A stretch of 64,000 nucleotides of DNA from Alphaproteobacteria bacterium UBA1301 (lineage in GTDB: Bacteria; Pseudomonadota; Alphaproteobacteria; Micropepsales; Micropepsaceae), in assembly GCA_002307725.1 (NCBI GenBank), contig DBUB01000011.1, forward strand, positions 1 through 64,000. Direction: 5' to 3'. Shown in pieces: positions 13,031 through 22,001 of the stretch. Under the pieces are notes generated by a model. It had not been told where the DNA came from. It did not search any database and saw only the letters and a program-made list of their open reading frames with translations. Position numbers and translations under genes: made by a program. The number at the start of each line of letters is the position of its first letter. The stretch's first letter is position 1.

Positions 13031-14860
13031 ATGCGCGCCGTTTCTGTCATCCTTGCCGCCGCCCTCCTGGCTAGTGCCGCGTGGTCGGCCGATCCGCAAG
13101 GCTACACTCTCTCCAATCCGAGCGTCGATGACGACGAGGTTGACGCAGCGTTACGCGAGTCCTCGCTGCTGATCAGTTTGCGGGGTAAGACGCCGGCATC
13201 GCCGTTTGCGCTGATTGATCGCGCCCGCGGTGATTACGGTCGTTTCCAAACGGTGATGGAGAGCTTCGGTTACTACAAGGCCACGATCAAACTCACCATC
13301 GGCGGCCGCGATATTTCCGACAAAACACTGCCCGACGTGCTCGAAAAGGTGCCGCAAGACCAGACCGTCGAGGTCAAGACCGAAATCGATCGTGGTCCGC
13401 AATATACACTTCGCGGCATTGCGGTGGAGGGCACGCTCCCCGCCGATCTCGATGCGAACCAGGTGATGGGCCTCAAGCCGGGCGATCCGGCCGTCGCCGA
13501 ACGCGTGCTCAGCGCCCAAGCGGCGCTGCTTTCGGCGCTACAGGACAAGGGCTATGCCTTTGCCACCGTTGATACCCCGAGCGCCTTCGCCGACGATGCC
13601 GCCAATGTGCTCGACGTTTCCTTCGCCGTCGATCCGGGGCAGAAGGTCAGAATCGGCACGATCTCTATTGCCGGTCTCAAGGATGTCAACGAAAGCTACG
13701 CCCGCGACTGTCTCACCATCCACTCCGGCGATCTTTATCAGCCCAGCGCGATCGAGGCGGCGCGGATGAAGCTGGTCGGGCTCGGTGTCTTTTCCGGCGT
13801 TTCGGTCGCGGCGGAGAAAGAACGGGCTACCGACGGCACGGTCCCACTCCAATTCGAGGTGCAGGAGCGCGCCCAGCATGCCGTGGCGCTGTCGGGTGCT
13901 TATTCGACCGATCTCGGCGCCAGCCTGTCGGCGCGCTGGTCGCACCGCAATCTCCTCGGTAATGGCGAGCAGCTCAATCTGTCGGCGTCAGGCATCGGGC
14001 TCGGCGGCACTGCGACGGCCGGTATCGGTTACAATCTGACCACCCAGTTCATCAAACCGCGCTTCCTGCGCGATGATCAGGAGCTGGAGGTCACGGCCGG
14101 TGCAGTTAAGCAGCATCTCGACGCTTATGCCCAGACGGCCGAGACCTTCGGTATCTTCGCGCACAAGACGTTCTCGCCGCAGTGGAGCGGCACCAGTGGT
14201 TTGTCATTTACGCATGATGAGGTTTCGCAGGAAGGCAGCGACAGAATCTACGATCTCCTCGCACTGCCGGTGACGGCCGCTTACGACTTCACTGGCTTGA
14301 AAAATCCGCTGGCCGACCCGTTAACGGGCGGCCGCGTCGCCATTTCGGTGACGCCCACGGTTGCGTTCGGCTACAAGACGCTTTTGTTCGCAGTGCTGCA
14401 GCTCTCCGGAACGATGTACTTCGATCTTGGTGGCGACGGCCGTTCGGTGATTGCGACACGGGCGCTTTTGGCTTCGATCCAAGGCGGCGACAATTATGAT
14501 CTGCCGCCTGACCAGCGCCTTTATTCCGGTGGCAGCGGCACCGTGCGCGGCTTCCGCTATCAGTCGATTGGCCCACATTATTCAAGCGGAAATCCCACCG
14601 GTGCCGCCTCGGTCGATGCGTTGTCGCTCGAATATCGCCAGCGGGTCTGGAGTAATTACGGTTTTGCTGCGTTTGTGGATGCCGGGCAGGCAAGTGCTGA
14701 CAACTTGCCGTTCAATGGCAGCATCGAGGTGGGTGCTGGTGTCGGCGCGCGCTACTATACTTCCATAGGGGCGATCCGGGCGGATGTGGCGGTACCGGTC
14801 ACCCATGTTCCGAACGGGGATGCGTTCGAGATTTACATCAGTATTGGCCAGGCCTTTTGA
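13031..14860 (+). CDS. tamA: Translocation and assembly module outer-membrane protein TamA (BamA family)
   Basis: 609 residues with a signal peptide (MRAVSVILAAALLASAAWSA). POTRA domains occupy roughly 30-290 and an Omp85 16-strand barrel the remainder. The barrel contains the family's conserved lid-loop motif (GSGTVRGFRYQSIG) and ends with a C-terminal Phe. The frame is open to 12872, but the signal peptide fixes ATG 13031, preceded by AGGGGG. The stop codon overlaps the ATG of the following tamB gene (TGATG), which is translational coupling and supports TamA rather than BamA. TamA and TamB bridge the envelope and help insert outer-membrane proteins, including autotransporters such as the one at 655-5028. 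Confidence 0.9.
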   Translation: MRAVSVILAAALLASAAWSADPQGYTLSNPSVDDDEVDAALRESSLLISLRGKTPASPFALIDRARGDYGRFQTVMESFGYYKATIKLTIGGRDISDKTLPDVLEKVPQDQTVEVKTEIDRGPQYTLRGIAVEGTLPADLDANQVMGLKPGDPAVAERVLSAQAALLSALQDKGYAFATVDTPSAFADDAANVLDVSFAVDPGQKVRIGTISIAGLKDVNESYARDCLTIHSGDLYQPSAIEAARMKLVGLGVFSGVSVAAEKERATDGTVPLQFEVQERAQHAVALSGAYSTDLGASLSARWSHRNLLGNGEQLNLSASGIGLGGTATAGIGYNLTTQFIKPRFLRDDQELEVTAGAVKQHLDAYAQTAETFGIFAHKTFSPQWSGTSGLSFTHDEVSQEGSDRIYDLLALPVTAAYDFTGLKNPLADPLTGGRVAISVTPTVAFGYKTLLFAVLQLSGTMYFDLGGDGRSVIATRALLASIQGGDNYDLPPDQRLYSGGSGTVRGFRYQSIGPHYSSGNPTGAASVDALSLEYRQRVWSNYGFAAFVDAGQASADNLPFNGSIEVGAGVGARYYTSIGAIRADVAVPVTHVPNGDAFEIYISIGQAF

Positions 14861-17800
14861 TGGGCGCGTGGTGGACATCTTGGGGCAAGCGAACGGCGAT
14901 AACCGCCGCATCGACCTTGGGCGGACTCATTCTGTTCATTCTGTTTTGCTTGTTCACGCCGCCCGGCCATCATGTGTTGGTGTGGCTGATCGAGCCGTTG
15001 TCGGGCGGCGAGGTTGCGGTGGACGGCCTCACCGGGTCGCCGAACCACCTTCAGGCCCGCCAAGTGGAGGTGCGCGATTCCGCCGGCACTTGGCTTGTGG
15101 CCGCGAACGTACAGCTCGATTGGGACGCATTGTCGGCGTTCGGCAGCCACATCCGCATTGATCGTCTCACTACCGAGAGGATCGTCATTACGCGCCGCAA
15201 AGTGCCGTCTCGATCGACCAGCACCTCCACGACGATCATCGACATCGGTGCTGTCGCGCTACCTTTGGTTCAGCTTGATGCGCCGGTGCTGGGCCGCCGC
15301 GCCGTTCTGTCGGCTTCGGGCAAGCTTACTTACGTTTCGCGCCACGATGTTGCCGCCGATCTTTCCATCCGCCGTCTCGATGGCGCTGGTCGTTATGAGG
15401 TCCACGCCGCGATTGCGGATGATATTGCCCGCGGCACCATAGCGATCAGCGAAGATGGCACAGGGCTGGCGGGCGGCCTCATCGGTTTGCCGGATCTGGG
15501 TCCCGTCACGCTCGATGTGCGCGCAGCGGCCCAAGGCAGTGCCAATGCCATGCACTTCAACCTCACCGCCGGGCTCCTGGATGTTTCCGGCAGCGGCACC
15601 ATTAATCTGAAAACCGAACAGGCCGATGTCGATTTTGTGATCGTGGCGCCGGCGCTGAAGCCGAGCAAGAATCTCGCTTGGAACACGATCTCGGCGCGCG
15701 GTCATCTCCACGGCCCCTTCGAGCGGCCTGACATTGATGCGGCTGTGAAGATCGCCGGCTTGGCGGCCAGCGGCGTTCGCATTGCGGCATTTGACGCGAC
15801 CCTCAAAGGCACCGGCGGCAATGCGACGCTGCAAGGCACGATCAATGGCCTCGCATTGCCGGGTGAAAAGGCGGGCGTGTTCGCGGCCAGACCGATTGCA
15901 ATCACTGCCAATGCCGATCTCGCCGCGCCCGCCCGCCCGGTGACCTTCACACTCGCCCATCCGTTGCTAAACGCGTCCGGCCGCACCACGACGCGCCTGC
16001 CGATGACCGGCACGATTAAGCTGGTGGCGCCCTCGTTAATAGGCCTCGCTACCCTTACCGGTCTCAAGATTGACGGCAGTGCGACGCTTACGGCCGAGTT
16101 CCACCGCACCAAGACAGACACCACCGTCAAAGCTGATGGCCTTATTGCCGCTCGCGGCAATACCGCGCCCGCACGTCTCCTCGGCGATGCCAAGCTTGCC
16201 GCCACTGCCACCATGACCGCCACTGGCCTCACACTGCAAGCCTCGCTCGACGCCGCAGCCGTGAAAGGTAGCGTCCACGGCACGTCGACCGTTGCGCGCC
16301 AGTCCTTTGCTGGAGAAATTTCGATCTCCGATTTATCGCGTCTGACGCCGACGCTGATCGGCACGCTCAATTTGCGCGCCAGCCTTACGGGTCCGCAAGC
16401 GAGCGGCAAGCTCACGGTGGAAGGCACCGCGCTCGCTGCCACCAAAGGCATGGCCAAGCAGGGCGTCACACTTTCGGCCGAAGCCTCCGGCCTGCCAAAT
16501 GTCAAAGCCGCGCATATCCGCGCCTCCGGCCGCTTCGATGGCTCGCCGGTGTCGGTCAAGACTGACATTGCGCAAACGGCGGGAAAGGCATGGAAAGTCG
16601 ATATCGCCGATGCTAGCTGGCGCAGCGCTCATGCCCAAGGCACGTTGATCGTGGCCGATGCCGAGCCGCAAGGAACCGTCACGCTCCACATTGCGCGGCT
16701 GGCTGATCTCACGCCGCTGATCGGCACAGCTTTGTCCGGCAGTCTCGATGCCCGCAGCGAATTCCACGCCAACACCGCGGCGGTGGCAGCCCGCATCGCC
16801 AATCTCGCCACCGGCGGGGCCGAGTTCGACCACATCGACATCAATGGTACCATTGCCAATCCCTTCGCTACACCGGCGCTGGCGTTGGATCTTTCGGTGC
16901 CACACTTTGCCGTCGAGGCGGTTTCGGGATCGGCCGAAGCGCGCGTCAGTGGTCTGCTTGAGGCTCTCAACGTTTCCGCCAAAGCCGCGATGACGACGAC
17001 CAATGGCCAATCTTTCACCGTCGCCGCCGATGCGTTTGCCGATGCAAAAAACAAGCACGTCACCGTCAGCCGTTTCGCCGGCGTCTGGCGCGACCAGACC
17101 ATTACGCTCGCCAGCCCTGCCACGCTCGATTATGCCGACGGCGTCAAGTTCGCTGCCACCTTTGTCGAACGAAACGCGATGCAGCTCACGGTCGCCGGCA
17201 TCATCCCTGCCAAAGGTGCAATGAATGTGAAAGCAAACGGCACTGCCGATCTCGCCGTCATCCTGTCGGGCATGGCGTCCATTGGCCAGAACGTGCGCGG
17301 TAAGATTGCGGTTAATGTCGCGGTCACCGGTACGCCCGCCAGACCTAATGTCATCGGCAATGCCACGCTCACCGGCGGCCAGATTCAGGATTACACCCGC
17401 GGCGTCAACCTCACCGGCATTGAAGCCGAAGCCTCGGCCGAAGGCACCACCATCCGCTTGTCGAAATTTACCGCCAAAGCCGGTCCTGGCGAGATTTCCG
17501 GCACCGGCACGGTGGACTTGTCGGCGCGCGGCACGGCGGTCGATATTTCCTTCAAGGCCGCCAATGCGCGGCCCATCGCCAGCGACCTGTTGACCGCCAA
17601 TCTGGATTCGGATTTGAAGCTGCAAGGCACGCTGGCCGGTGGGCTCACGCTCTCCGGCACGCTCAATGTTCGCCAAGGTAACATCAACATTCCGGAGAAG
17701 TTCTCGCAAGAGGTGGCGACTCTCAACGTCCGACACTCCCGCAAGGGCCCGCCACCACCGCCATCGCCCGTTGTCACGCATGTCATGCTCGATCTCACAT

Positions 17801-18540
17801 TGGTCTCGCCGGGACGCATCTTCGTGCGCGGTCGCGGTCTCGAAGCCGAGTTTGAAGGCGAGCTTAAGATCGCTGGCACCACCGGTTCGCCGCAGGTTCA
17901 GGGCGCGCTCGAATTGCGCCGCGGCACGCTCAGTCTTGCCGGCACCGAACTGACCTTCACCTCGGGCACGATCAGTTTCAACGGCCAGGCGCTCCGCAGC
18001 CGCATCGATCCCAGCCTCAATCTCATCGCCCAGAGCGAGGCAAACGGCATTACCGCCACGCTGAAGATCACCGGCACCGCTTCGCAGCCAAGGATCGAGG
18101 TGTCGAGTTCGCCGTCGATGCCGCAGGACGAAGTGCTCGCTCAGCTCTTGTTCCAGCAGAGCGCCAAGTCGCTGTCGGCGGTACAACTCGCCAGTGTGGC
18201 GCAGGCCGCGGCGTCGCTCGGCGGCGGCGGTTTCGATCCGGTGGGTGTGATGCGGCGCAGTCTCGGGCTTGACCGCCTTGCGGTAGGGTCCAATCAGACC
18301 AGCAGCACCAGCTCGGGCTCGACCACCATCGAAGCCGGAAAGTATGTGCTGCATAACGTCTATATCGGTGCTCGTCAGGACTTTTCCGGCGGCACCAAGG
18401 CGTTGGTGCAGGTCACTCTCACCAAGCACCTGAAGGCCCAGGCGCAGGTCACCACCGGCCCCCGCGCCGCCGTTACGACCTCGCAGACATTGCAGGACAA
18501 TGGCGACAGCATCGGCTTGTCGTATCAGTTCGAGTATTGA
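14860..18540 (+). CDS. tamB: Translocation/assembly module inner-membrane protein TamB (DUF490/AsmA-like)
   Basis: 1226 residues. A single N-terminal membrane anchor (LGGLILFILFCLFTPPG) is followed by a long repetitive beta-rich periplasmic part and the C-terminal TamB domain (from about 880; SPGRIFVRGRGLEAEFEGEL, then ELTFTSGTISFNG). The protein ends with SIGLSYQFEY, the expected aromatic terminus. TamB-type proteins form a long hydrophobic groove spanning the periplasm and are implicated in outer-membrane protein assembly and phospholipid transport. ATG 14860 overlaps the tamA stop; a TTG one codon earlier is the alternative. Confidence 0.9.
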   Translation: MGAWWTSWGKRTAITAASTLGGLILFILFCLFTPPGHHVLVWLIEPLSGGEVAVDGLTGSPNHLQARQVEVRDSAGTWLVAANVQLDWDALSAFGSHIRIDRLTTERIVITRRKVPSRSTSTSTTIIDIGAVALPLVQLDAPVLGRRAVLSASGKLTYVSRHDVAADLSIRRLDGAGRYEVHAAIADDIARGTIAISEDGTGLAGGLIGLPDLGPVTLDVRAAAQGSANAMHFNLTAGLLDVSGSGTINLKTEQADVDFVIVAPALKPSKNLAWNTISARGHLHGPFERPDIDAAVKIAGLAASGVRIAAFDATLKGTGGNATLQGTINGLALPGEKAGVFAARPIAITANADLAAPARPVTFTLAHPLLNASGRTTTRLPMTGTIKLVAPSLIGLATLTGLKIDGSATLTAEFHRTKTDTTVKADGLIAARGNTAPARLLGDAKLAATATMTATGLTLQASLDAAAVKGSVHGTSTVARQSFAGEISISDLSRLTPTLIGTLNLRASLTGPQASGKLTVEGTALAATKGMAKQGVTLSAEASGLPNVKAAHIRASGRFDGSPVSVKTDIAQTAGKAWKVDIADASWRSAHAQGTLIVADAEPQGTVTLHIARLADLTPLIGTALSGSLDARSEFHANTAAVAARIANLATGGAEFDHIDINGTIANPFATPALALDLSVPHFAVEAVSGSAEARVSGLLEALNVSAKAAMTTTNGQSFTVAADAFADAKNKHVTVSRFAGVWRDQTITLASPATLDYADGVKFAATFVERNAMQLTVAGIIPAKGAMNVKANGTADLAVILSGMASIGQNVRGKIAVNVAVTGTPARPNVIGNATLTGGQIQDYTRGVNLTGIEAEASAEGTTIRLSKFTAKAGPGEISGTGTVDLSARGTAVDISFKAANARPIASDLLTANLDSDLKLQGTLAGGLTLSGTLNVRQGNINIPEKFSQEVATLNVRHSRKGPPPPPSPVVTHVMLDLTLVSPGRIFVRGRGLEAEFEGELKIAGTTGSPQVQGALELRRGTLSLAGTELTFTSGTISFNGQALRSRIDPSLNLIAQSEANGITATLKITGTASQPRIEVSSSPSMPQDEVLAQLLFQQSAKSLSAVQLASVAQAAASLGGGGFDPVGVMRRSLGLDRLAVGSNQTSSTSSGSTTIEAGKYVLHNVYIGARQDFSGGTKALVQVTLTKHLKAQAQVTTGPRAAVTTSQTLQDNGDSIGLSYQFEY

Positions 18541-18633
18541 CGCCGCTTGTTATCCCTGGTTGCCCAGTCGGCATCGTTGCGAATTTGTGGCCAATCGCGT
18601 AATGACAGACCGGATTTCAAACGTCGATTGAAG

Positions 18634-19101
18634 ATGCCGAAGCTGTCCGTTCTGTTCGTCTGTTTGGGCAATATCTGCCGTTCGCCACTGGCCGAAGCCG
18701 CATTCCGCGAGGAGGCGAAGCGTATCGGTCTTGCTATCGAGATCGATTCCGCTGGTACCGGCGGCTGGCATGCCGGGGAGCCGCCCGATCGCCGTGCCAT
18801 CGCCACCGCACGCAAACATGGCGTCGACATTTCCAACCATCGCGCGCGAAAGGTGACGGCGGACGATTTCCGCTGCTTCACCCACATCGTTGGCCTCGAT
18901 TTCGAGAACCTCGCTGATCTGCAGCGCTTACGCCCGCGTGACGCTACCGCCGATCTCAGCTTGCTGCTCGATCATGTGCCGGACCGGTCCGGCGAAGCGG
19001 TGTCCGATCCCTGGTACGGTGACATGTCCGATTTCGAAGTCACCTGGAACGACGTCAGCGTTGGCGCCAAGGCGCTCGCGGCCGAGCTGGCGCTGGCATG
19101 A
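18634..19101 (+). CDS. Low-molecular-weight protein-tyrosine-phosphatase family protein
   Basis: 155 residues from ATG 18634. The P-loop CLGNICRS places the nucleophile at Cys10 and the phosphate-binding Arg at 16. The general acid is Asp125 in SDPWYGD. The frame is open about 29 codons further upstream, but MPKLSVLFVC is the normal start of the family. It overlaps the following fructosamine-kinase gene by four bases (ATGA). In bacteria this pairing is known, and LMW-PTP-type enzymes have been reported to dephosphorylate ribulosamine 5-phosphates. Its physiological substrate may therefore be a glycated amine rather than phosphotyrosine. Confidence 0.9.
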   Translation: MPKLSVLFVCLGNICRSPLAEAAFREEAKRIGLAIEIDSAGTGGWHAGEPPDRRAIATARKHGVDISNHRARKVTADDFRCFTHIVGLDFENLADLQRLRPRDATADLSLLLDHVPDRSGEAVSDPWYGDMSDFEVTWNDVSVGAKALAAELALA

Positions 19102-19904
19102 AAGATCTCGGCGGGCGCGGAGCGGCACTCCTCGGTGGCACGCTGCAAGACGTAACCGGCATGGGTGGCGGCTCGTTGTCGCGGCTCGTGTATCTACGTC
19201 TCACGGACGGGCGGCAAGCGATCGTGAAAACCGGTCCGGCGCCGCGCGCCGAAGCGGCGATGCTTGGTGCCATTCGCGCTGCCGGCGTGCCCGTGCCGGA
19301 CGTGTTGGCGGCCGATGACGACGTGCTAGTGCTCTCGGTGGTGGAAAATACCGGTAGCGTCGCTGCCGCGTGGTCCGATCTCGGTGGTGTGCTGAAAACC
19401 CTGCATGCCACGCACGGCCCACGCTATGGTTGGACGGCCGATTACGCCTTCGGTCCCGTCGCCATCGTCAATACGTGGTCGGACGATTGGCCGGCGTTTT
19501 GGGCCGAGCATCGCCTTCTCAATAACGCCGGTTTCATCGCTACCGAACTGGCTCGCCGTCTGGAACTATTGGCGGCCGATCTCGGCAACCGTCTGCCACG
19601 TGCGCCGCAGCCGTCGCTGCTGCATGGTGATTTGTGGGGCGGCAATGTGATGGTGGCGAACGGAAAGGTTAGCGGGCTGATCGATCCAGCTTGTTATTAC
19701 GGCCATGGTGAAGTCGATATCGCCATGCTGGAGATGTTTGACCATCCCGCAGCGGCATTTTTCGCATCATATGGAAGAATAGAAACCGGCCACAGGGAGC
19801 GGATCGATATCTACCGCCTGTGGCCGGCTCTGGTTCACTTGCGCCTGTTCGGCAGCGCCTACCGCCCGCTGGTTGAAGATCTGCTCTCCAATTTAGGTAT
19901 CTAA
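19098..19904 (+). CDS. Fructosamine/ribulosamine kinase family protein
   Basis: 268 residues, aminoglycoside-phosphotransferase fold. Visible are the catalytic loop HGDLWGGN (176-183), the metal-binding LIDPACYYGHGEVDIAM (Asp196) and Lys44 in the N-lobe. Members phosphorylate ketoamines on glycated proteins or amines, which then break down and free the amine. Bacterial members favour ribulosamines and erythrulosamines. ATGA overlap with the phosphatase gene implies a two-gene deglycation operon: the phosphatase removes the 5-phosphate and the kinase destabilises the 3-position. The stop codon interlocks with that of the convergent porin. Confidence 0.9.
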   Translation: MKDLGGRGAALLGGTLQDVTGMGGGSLSRLVYLRLTDGRQAIVKTGPAPRAEAAMLGAIRAAGVPVPDVLAADDDVLVLSVVENTGSVAAAWSDLGGVLKTLHATHGPRYGWTADYAFGPVAIVNTWSDDWPAFWAEHRLLNNAGFIATELARRLELLAADLGNRLPRAPQPSLLHGDLWGGNVMVANGKVSGLIDPACYYGHGEVDIAMLEMFDHPAAAFFASYGRIETGHRERIDIYRLWPALVHLRLFGSAYRPLVEDLLSNLGI

Positions 19905-21574
19905 ATCGAAAGCTGGAATCGCAATCCGACGGTGCTCAACTTTTGCCCGCCGTTGAGCGCCGGCAGCGCTGGCGTTGCCGTTGTCGTCACCGCGGCTGGC
20001 GTCTGTAGCCGCGACACGTCGATGTATTGATAATCCAGCGCCACGCGGATGACCGGGTTCAGGTACCAGTTCAGCCCAATAGTTACGATCTTCTGATCGC
20101 CGCCGCGTACCGTGTTGTAATAGGTGTAGGTCTTGCTCGAGCCGACCCAGCCGGTGATGGCATTGGCCGCGTCGTTCGCATGGCTGTTGAGATCGAGCGT
20201 GCTGTAGCGCGCCACGACTTCGAAGGCGCCCCAGGTGCCGTCTTTGATCGAGAAGTTCTTCGCCGGTTTGGGCGCGCCGAACGCGGCCGTTGCTTGGTTA
20301 TAGACGCGCGCTTCGCCCGTCACAATCCAGCTTCCTTGGATATACCAGCCGTCGAAGCTGTTGCTCGAAGGCTGCAGAACTTGCGCCGCAGACGTGGCGG
20401 CTGCCGTGAAGACCGTATAGGCGACCGGCGAACGCTTGACGGTATAGGCAGTATAACCAGCCTGGCCGTAGAAGTTCTCATAATTGCCAGCGGTTTCCAG
20501 ACCCCAACTCGTCACATGGCCCACGGCCAATGCACCGGTTGAGACAAGCTGCACGCCATTGGAGTCGACCGAAATTTCCGGCAGATCGCCCAGCGTGTAG
20601 TTGCTTCTGGCGGTCGCACCCGGCGTCGTCGACAGATTTGCGGTACCGTTCGCGGTAAGATCTGGAAGCTTGAAAATGTGTAGCGCGTTGGCGCCAACAA
20701 TCCAATGCGCATTGCTGGTTGATACCGGCATATACGACAATCGTCCGGCAACGGCGACTTGCTCGTCATAGTTCGGAACCGCGGTAGCTCCGGCGACGGC
20801 CAGTGCCTTCGAGCCGTCGCAGATCTTGTTGCCGGTCAGCGCCAGCGCGCCGAAAAGTCGCTCGCCGCCATACATGACGGTGATCGCATTGCGCCCTTCG
20901 GCACCGGCGATATTGCGCTGCAGGTTGGACGATGAGTTGCGTTCGAAGAACATCAGATCGGCCGAGGCCGTCGAGTCTTCGATGTTGATCGGCGGGGCGT
21001 AGGCGCCGACCTTAATGGCCCACGGCGCCAGTCCATCATACTGCAGATAGGCGTATAAGATGTGGCCTTGGGTCTCGACCGAGGCCCCGCCGAAGTCATA
21101 GAGGAAGTAATACGACCAATCGCTGAACACCTTGCCCTGCAGACCGAGGAAGACGCGGCGCAGATTGCCGCCGCTCGACAGATCGGGTCCATAGCCTGCC
21201 GGTAATTTGTTGGCGCCGCCGCCTTGCATGTAATAGCCGGTGTCGAGTTGCAGCAGGGAGCGAACCGCGGCGGTGAAATTGCCGTCGGCCGACGCCACGC
21301 TGAGACGGCCGTTGGCGATGCCGGGCTTGGCGGCACCGGCGACCGTTGCGGCCAGCTTTTTTGCTTCGGCATCGCGCGCTTTGGCTTCTTCCTGCTGTTG
21401 CTTAAGTGCGCTTTCCTGCTTCTGCGCATCGGCTTTCAGGTCGTCCATCTGTTTGCTGAGCGCGCTGATTTGATCTTGGAGAGTCTGCAGCCGCGCATCT
21501 GGCGTTGCTGCCAAAGCTGTGGCGGAGCTGCTAGCGAAAAACGACGCGGCGACAAGTGCGGTTACGATCTTCAT
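19901..21574 (-). CDS. OprO/OprP-like porin
   Basis: 557 residues. A signal peptide (MKIVTALVAASFFASSSATALA) precedes a coiled-coil segment (about 25-75, LQTLQDQISALSKQMDDLKA) and then a barrel of the phosphate-selective porin O/P family ending in LRFQLSI. ATG 21574 is chosen because a good ribosome site (GAGGAC) and the signal peptide follow from it, although the frame is open 58 codons upstream. It is a paralogue of the sulfate-linked porin at 35619-37145 (shared DGLAPWAIKVGAYAPPINIEDSTAS-type region, split here for brevity, and the QKIVTIGLNWYLNP region). The neighbourhood gives no substrate; anion selectivity is inference from the family. Confidence 0.85.
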   Translation of the reverse strand: MKIVTALVAASFFASSSATALAATPDARLQTLQDQISALSKQMDDLKADAQKQESALKQQQEEAKARDAEAKKLAATVAGAAKPGIANGRLSVASADGNFTAAVRSLLQLDTGYYMQGGGANKLPAGYGPDLSSGGNLRRVFLGLQGKVFSDWSYYFLYDFGGASVETQGHILYAYLQYDGLAPWAIKVGAYAPPINIEDSTASADLMFFERNSSSNLQRNIAGAEGRNAITVMYGGERLFGALALTGNKICDGSKALAVAGATAVPNYDEQVAVAGRLSYMPVSTSNAHWIVGANALHIFKLPDLTANGTANLSTTPGATARSNYTLGDLPEISVDSNGVQLVSTGALAVGHVTSWGLETAGNYENFYGQAGYTAYTVKRSPVAYTVFTAAATSAAQVLQPSSNSFDGWYIQGSWIVTGEARVYNQATAAFGAPKPAKNFSIKDGTWGAFEVVARYSTLDLNSHANDAANAITGWVGSSKTYTYYNTVRGGDQKIVTIGLNWYLNPVIRVALDYQYIDVSRLQTPAAVTTTATPALPALNGGQKLSTVGLRFQLSI

Positions 21575-22001
21575 CGATTTGTCCTCGCTGCAGCCACAAG
21601 AAATGCGGCTCTTCGGTTTGCGAGCGAAGGCTATGGGAATCTTGGTTAAGCGGTTCCTATCGGCACGGCCGTTGTTGCGTTTCGCCGCACGTTTACTTTC
21701 GCGCGTGGAGTGCAACGGCGTGCGCACAGACGGCAAGAAGTCGACCATCCCATTAACAGTTTTCGCCGGCTGAGGTCACCCATCAGCGGTGTTGCGCCGA
21801 TCGCATGCCGACTGTGATTGATCGTGTGGTTCGATTTTGGCTAAAAAATCAGGTCATCGGCTATTCTTTACACGGAATGTAAATCCTCTACAGGGCAGTT
21901 TCATTCACCAAAATGAGTGCAATAGCACTTGGCGCAGTTCTCCCAGGTTTTCCGGGTATGCGCGTCCGAAACAGGCAATGAAGTGAAGGTATTTGCGAAC
22001 C
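21575..22001. other. Divergent intergenic region between porin and chemoreceptor
   Basis: 427 bases without a convincing gene. The half nearer the chemoreceptor is AT-rich and holds a perfect 17-bp inverted repeat (21867-21883). Promoters for both divergent genes must lie here. No riboswitch-like or RNA gene structure was recognised. Confidence 0.5.
21867..21883. promoter_or_regulatory. Candidate operator, perfect inverted repeat TTTACA-N5-TGTAAA
   Basis: TTTACA (21867-21872) and TGTAAA (21878-21883) are separated by CGGAA. It lies about 120 bases ahead of the che operon's first gene. Size and symmetry suit a homodimeric helix-turn-helix regulator. The regulator is unknown. Confidence 0.45.
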
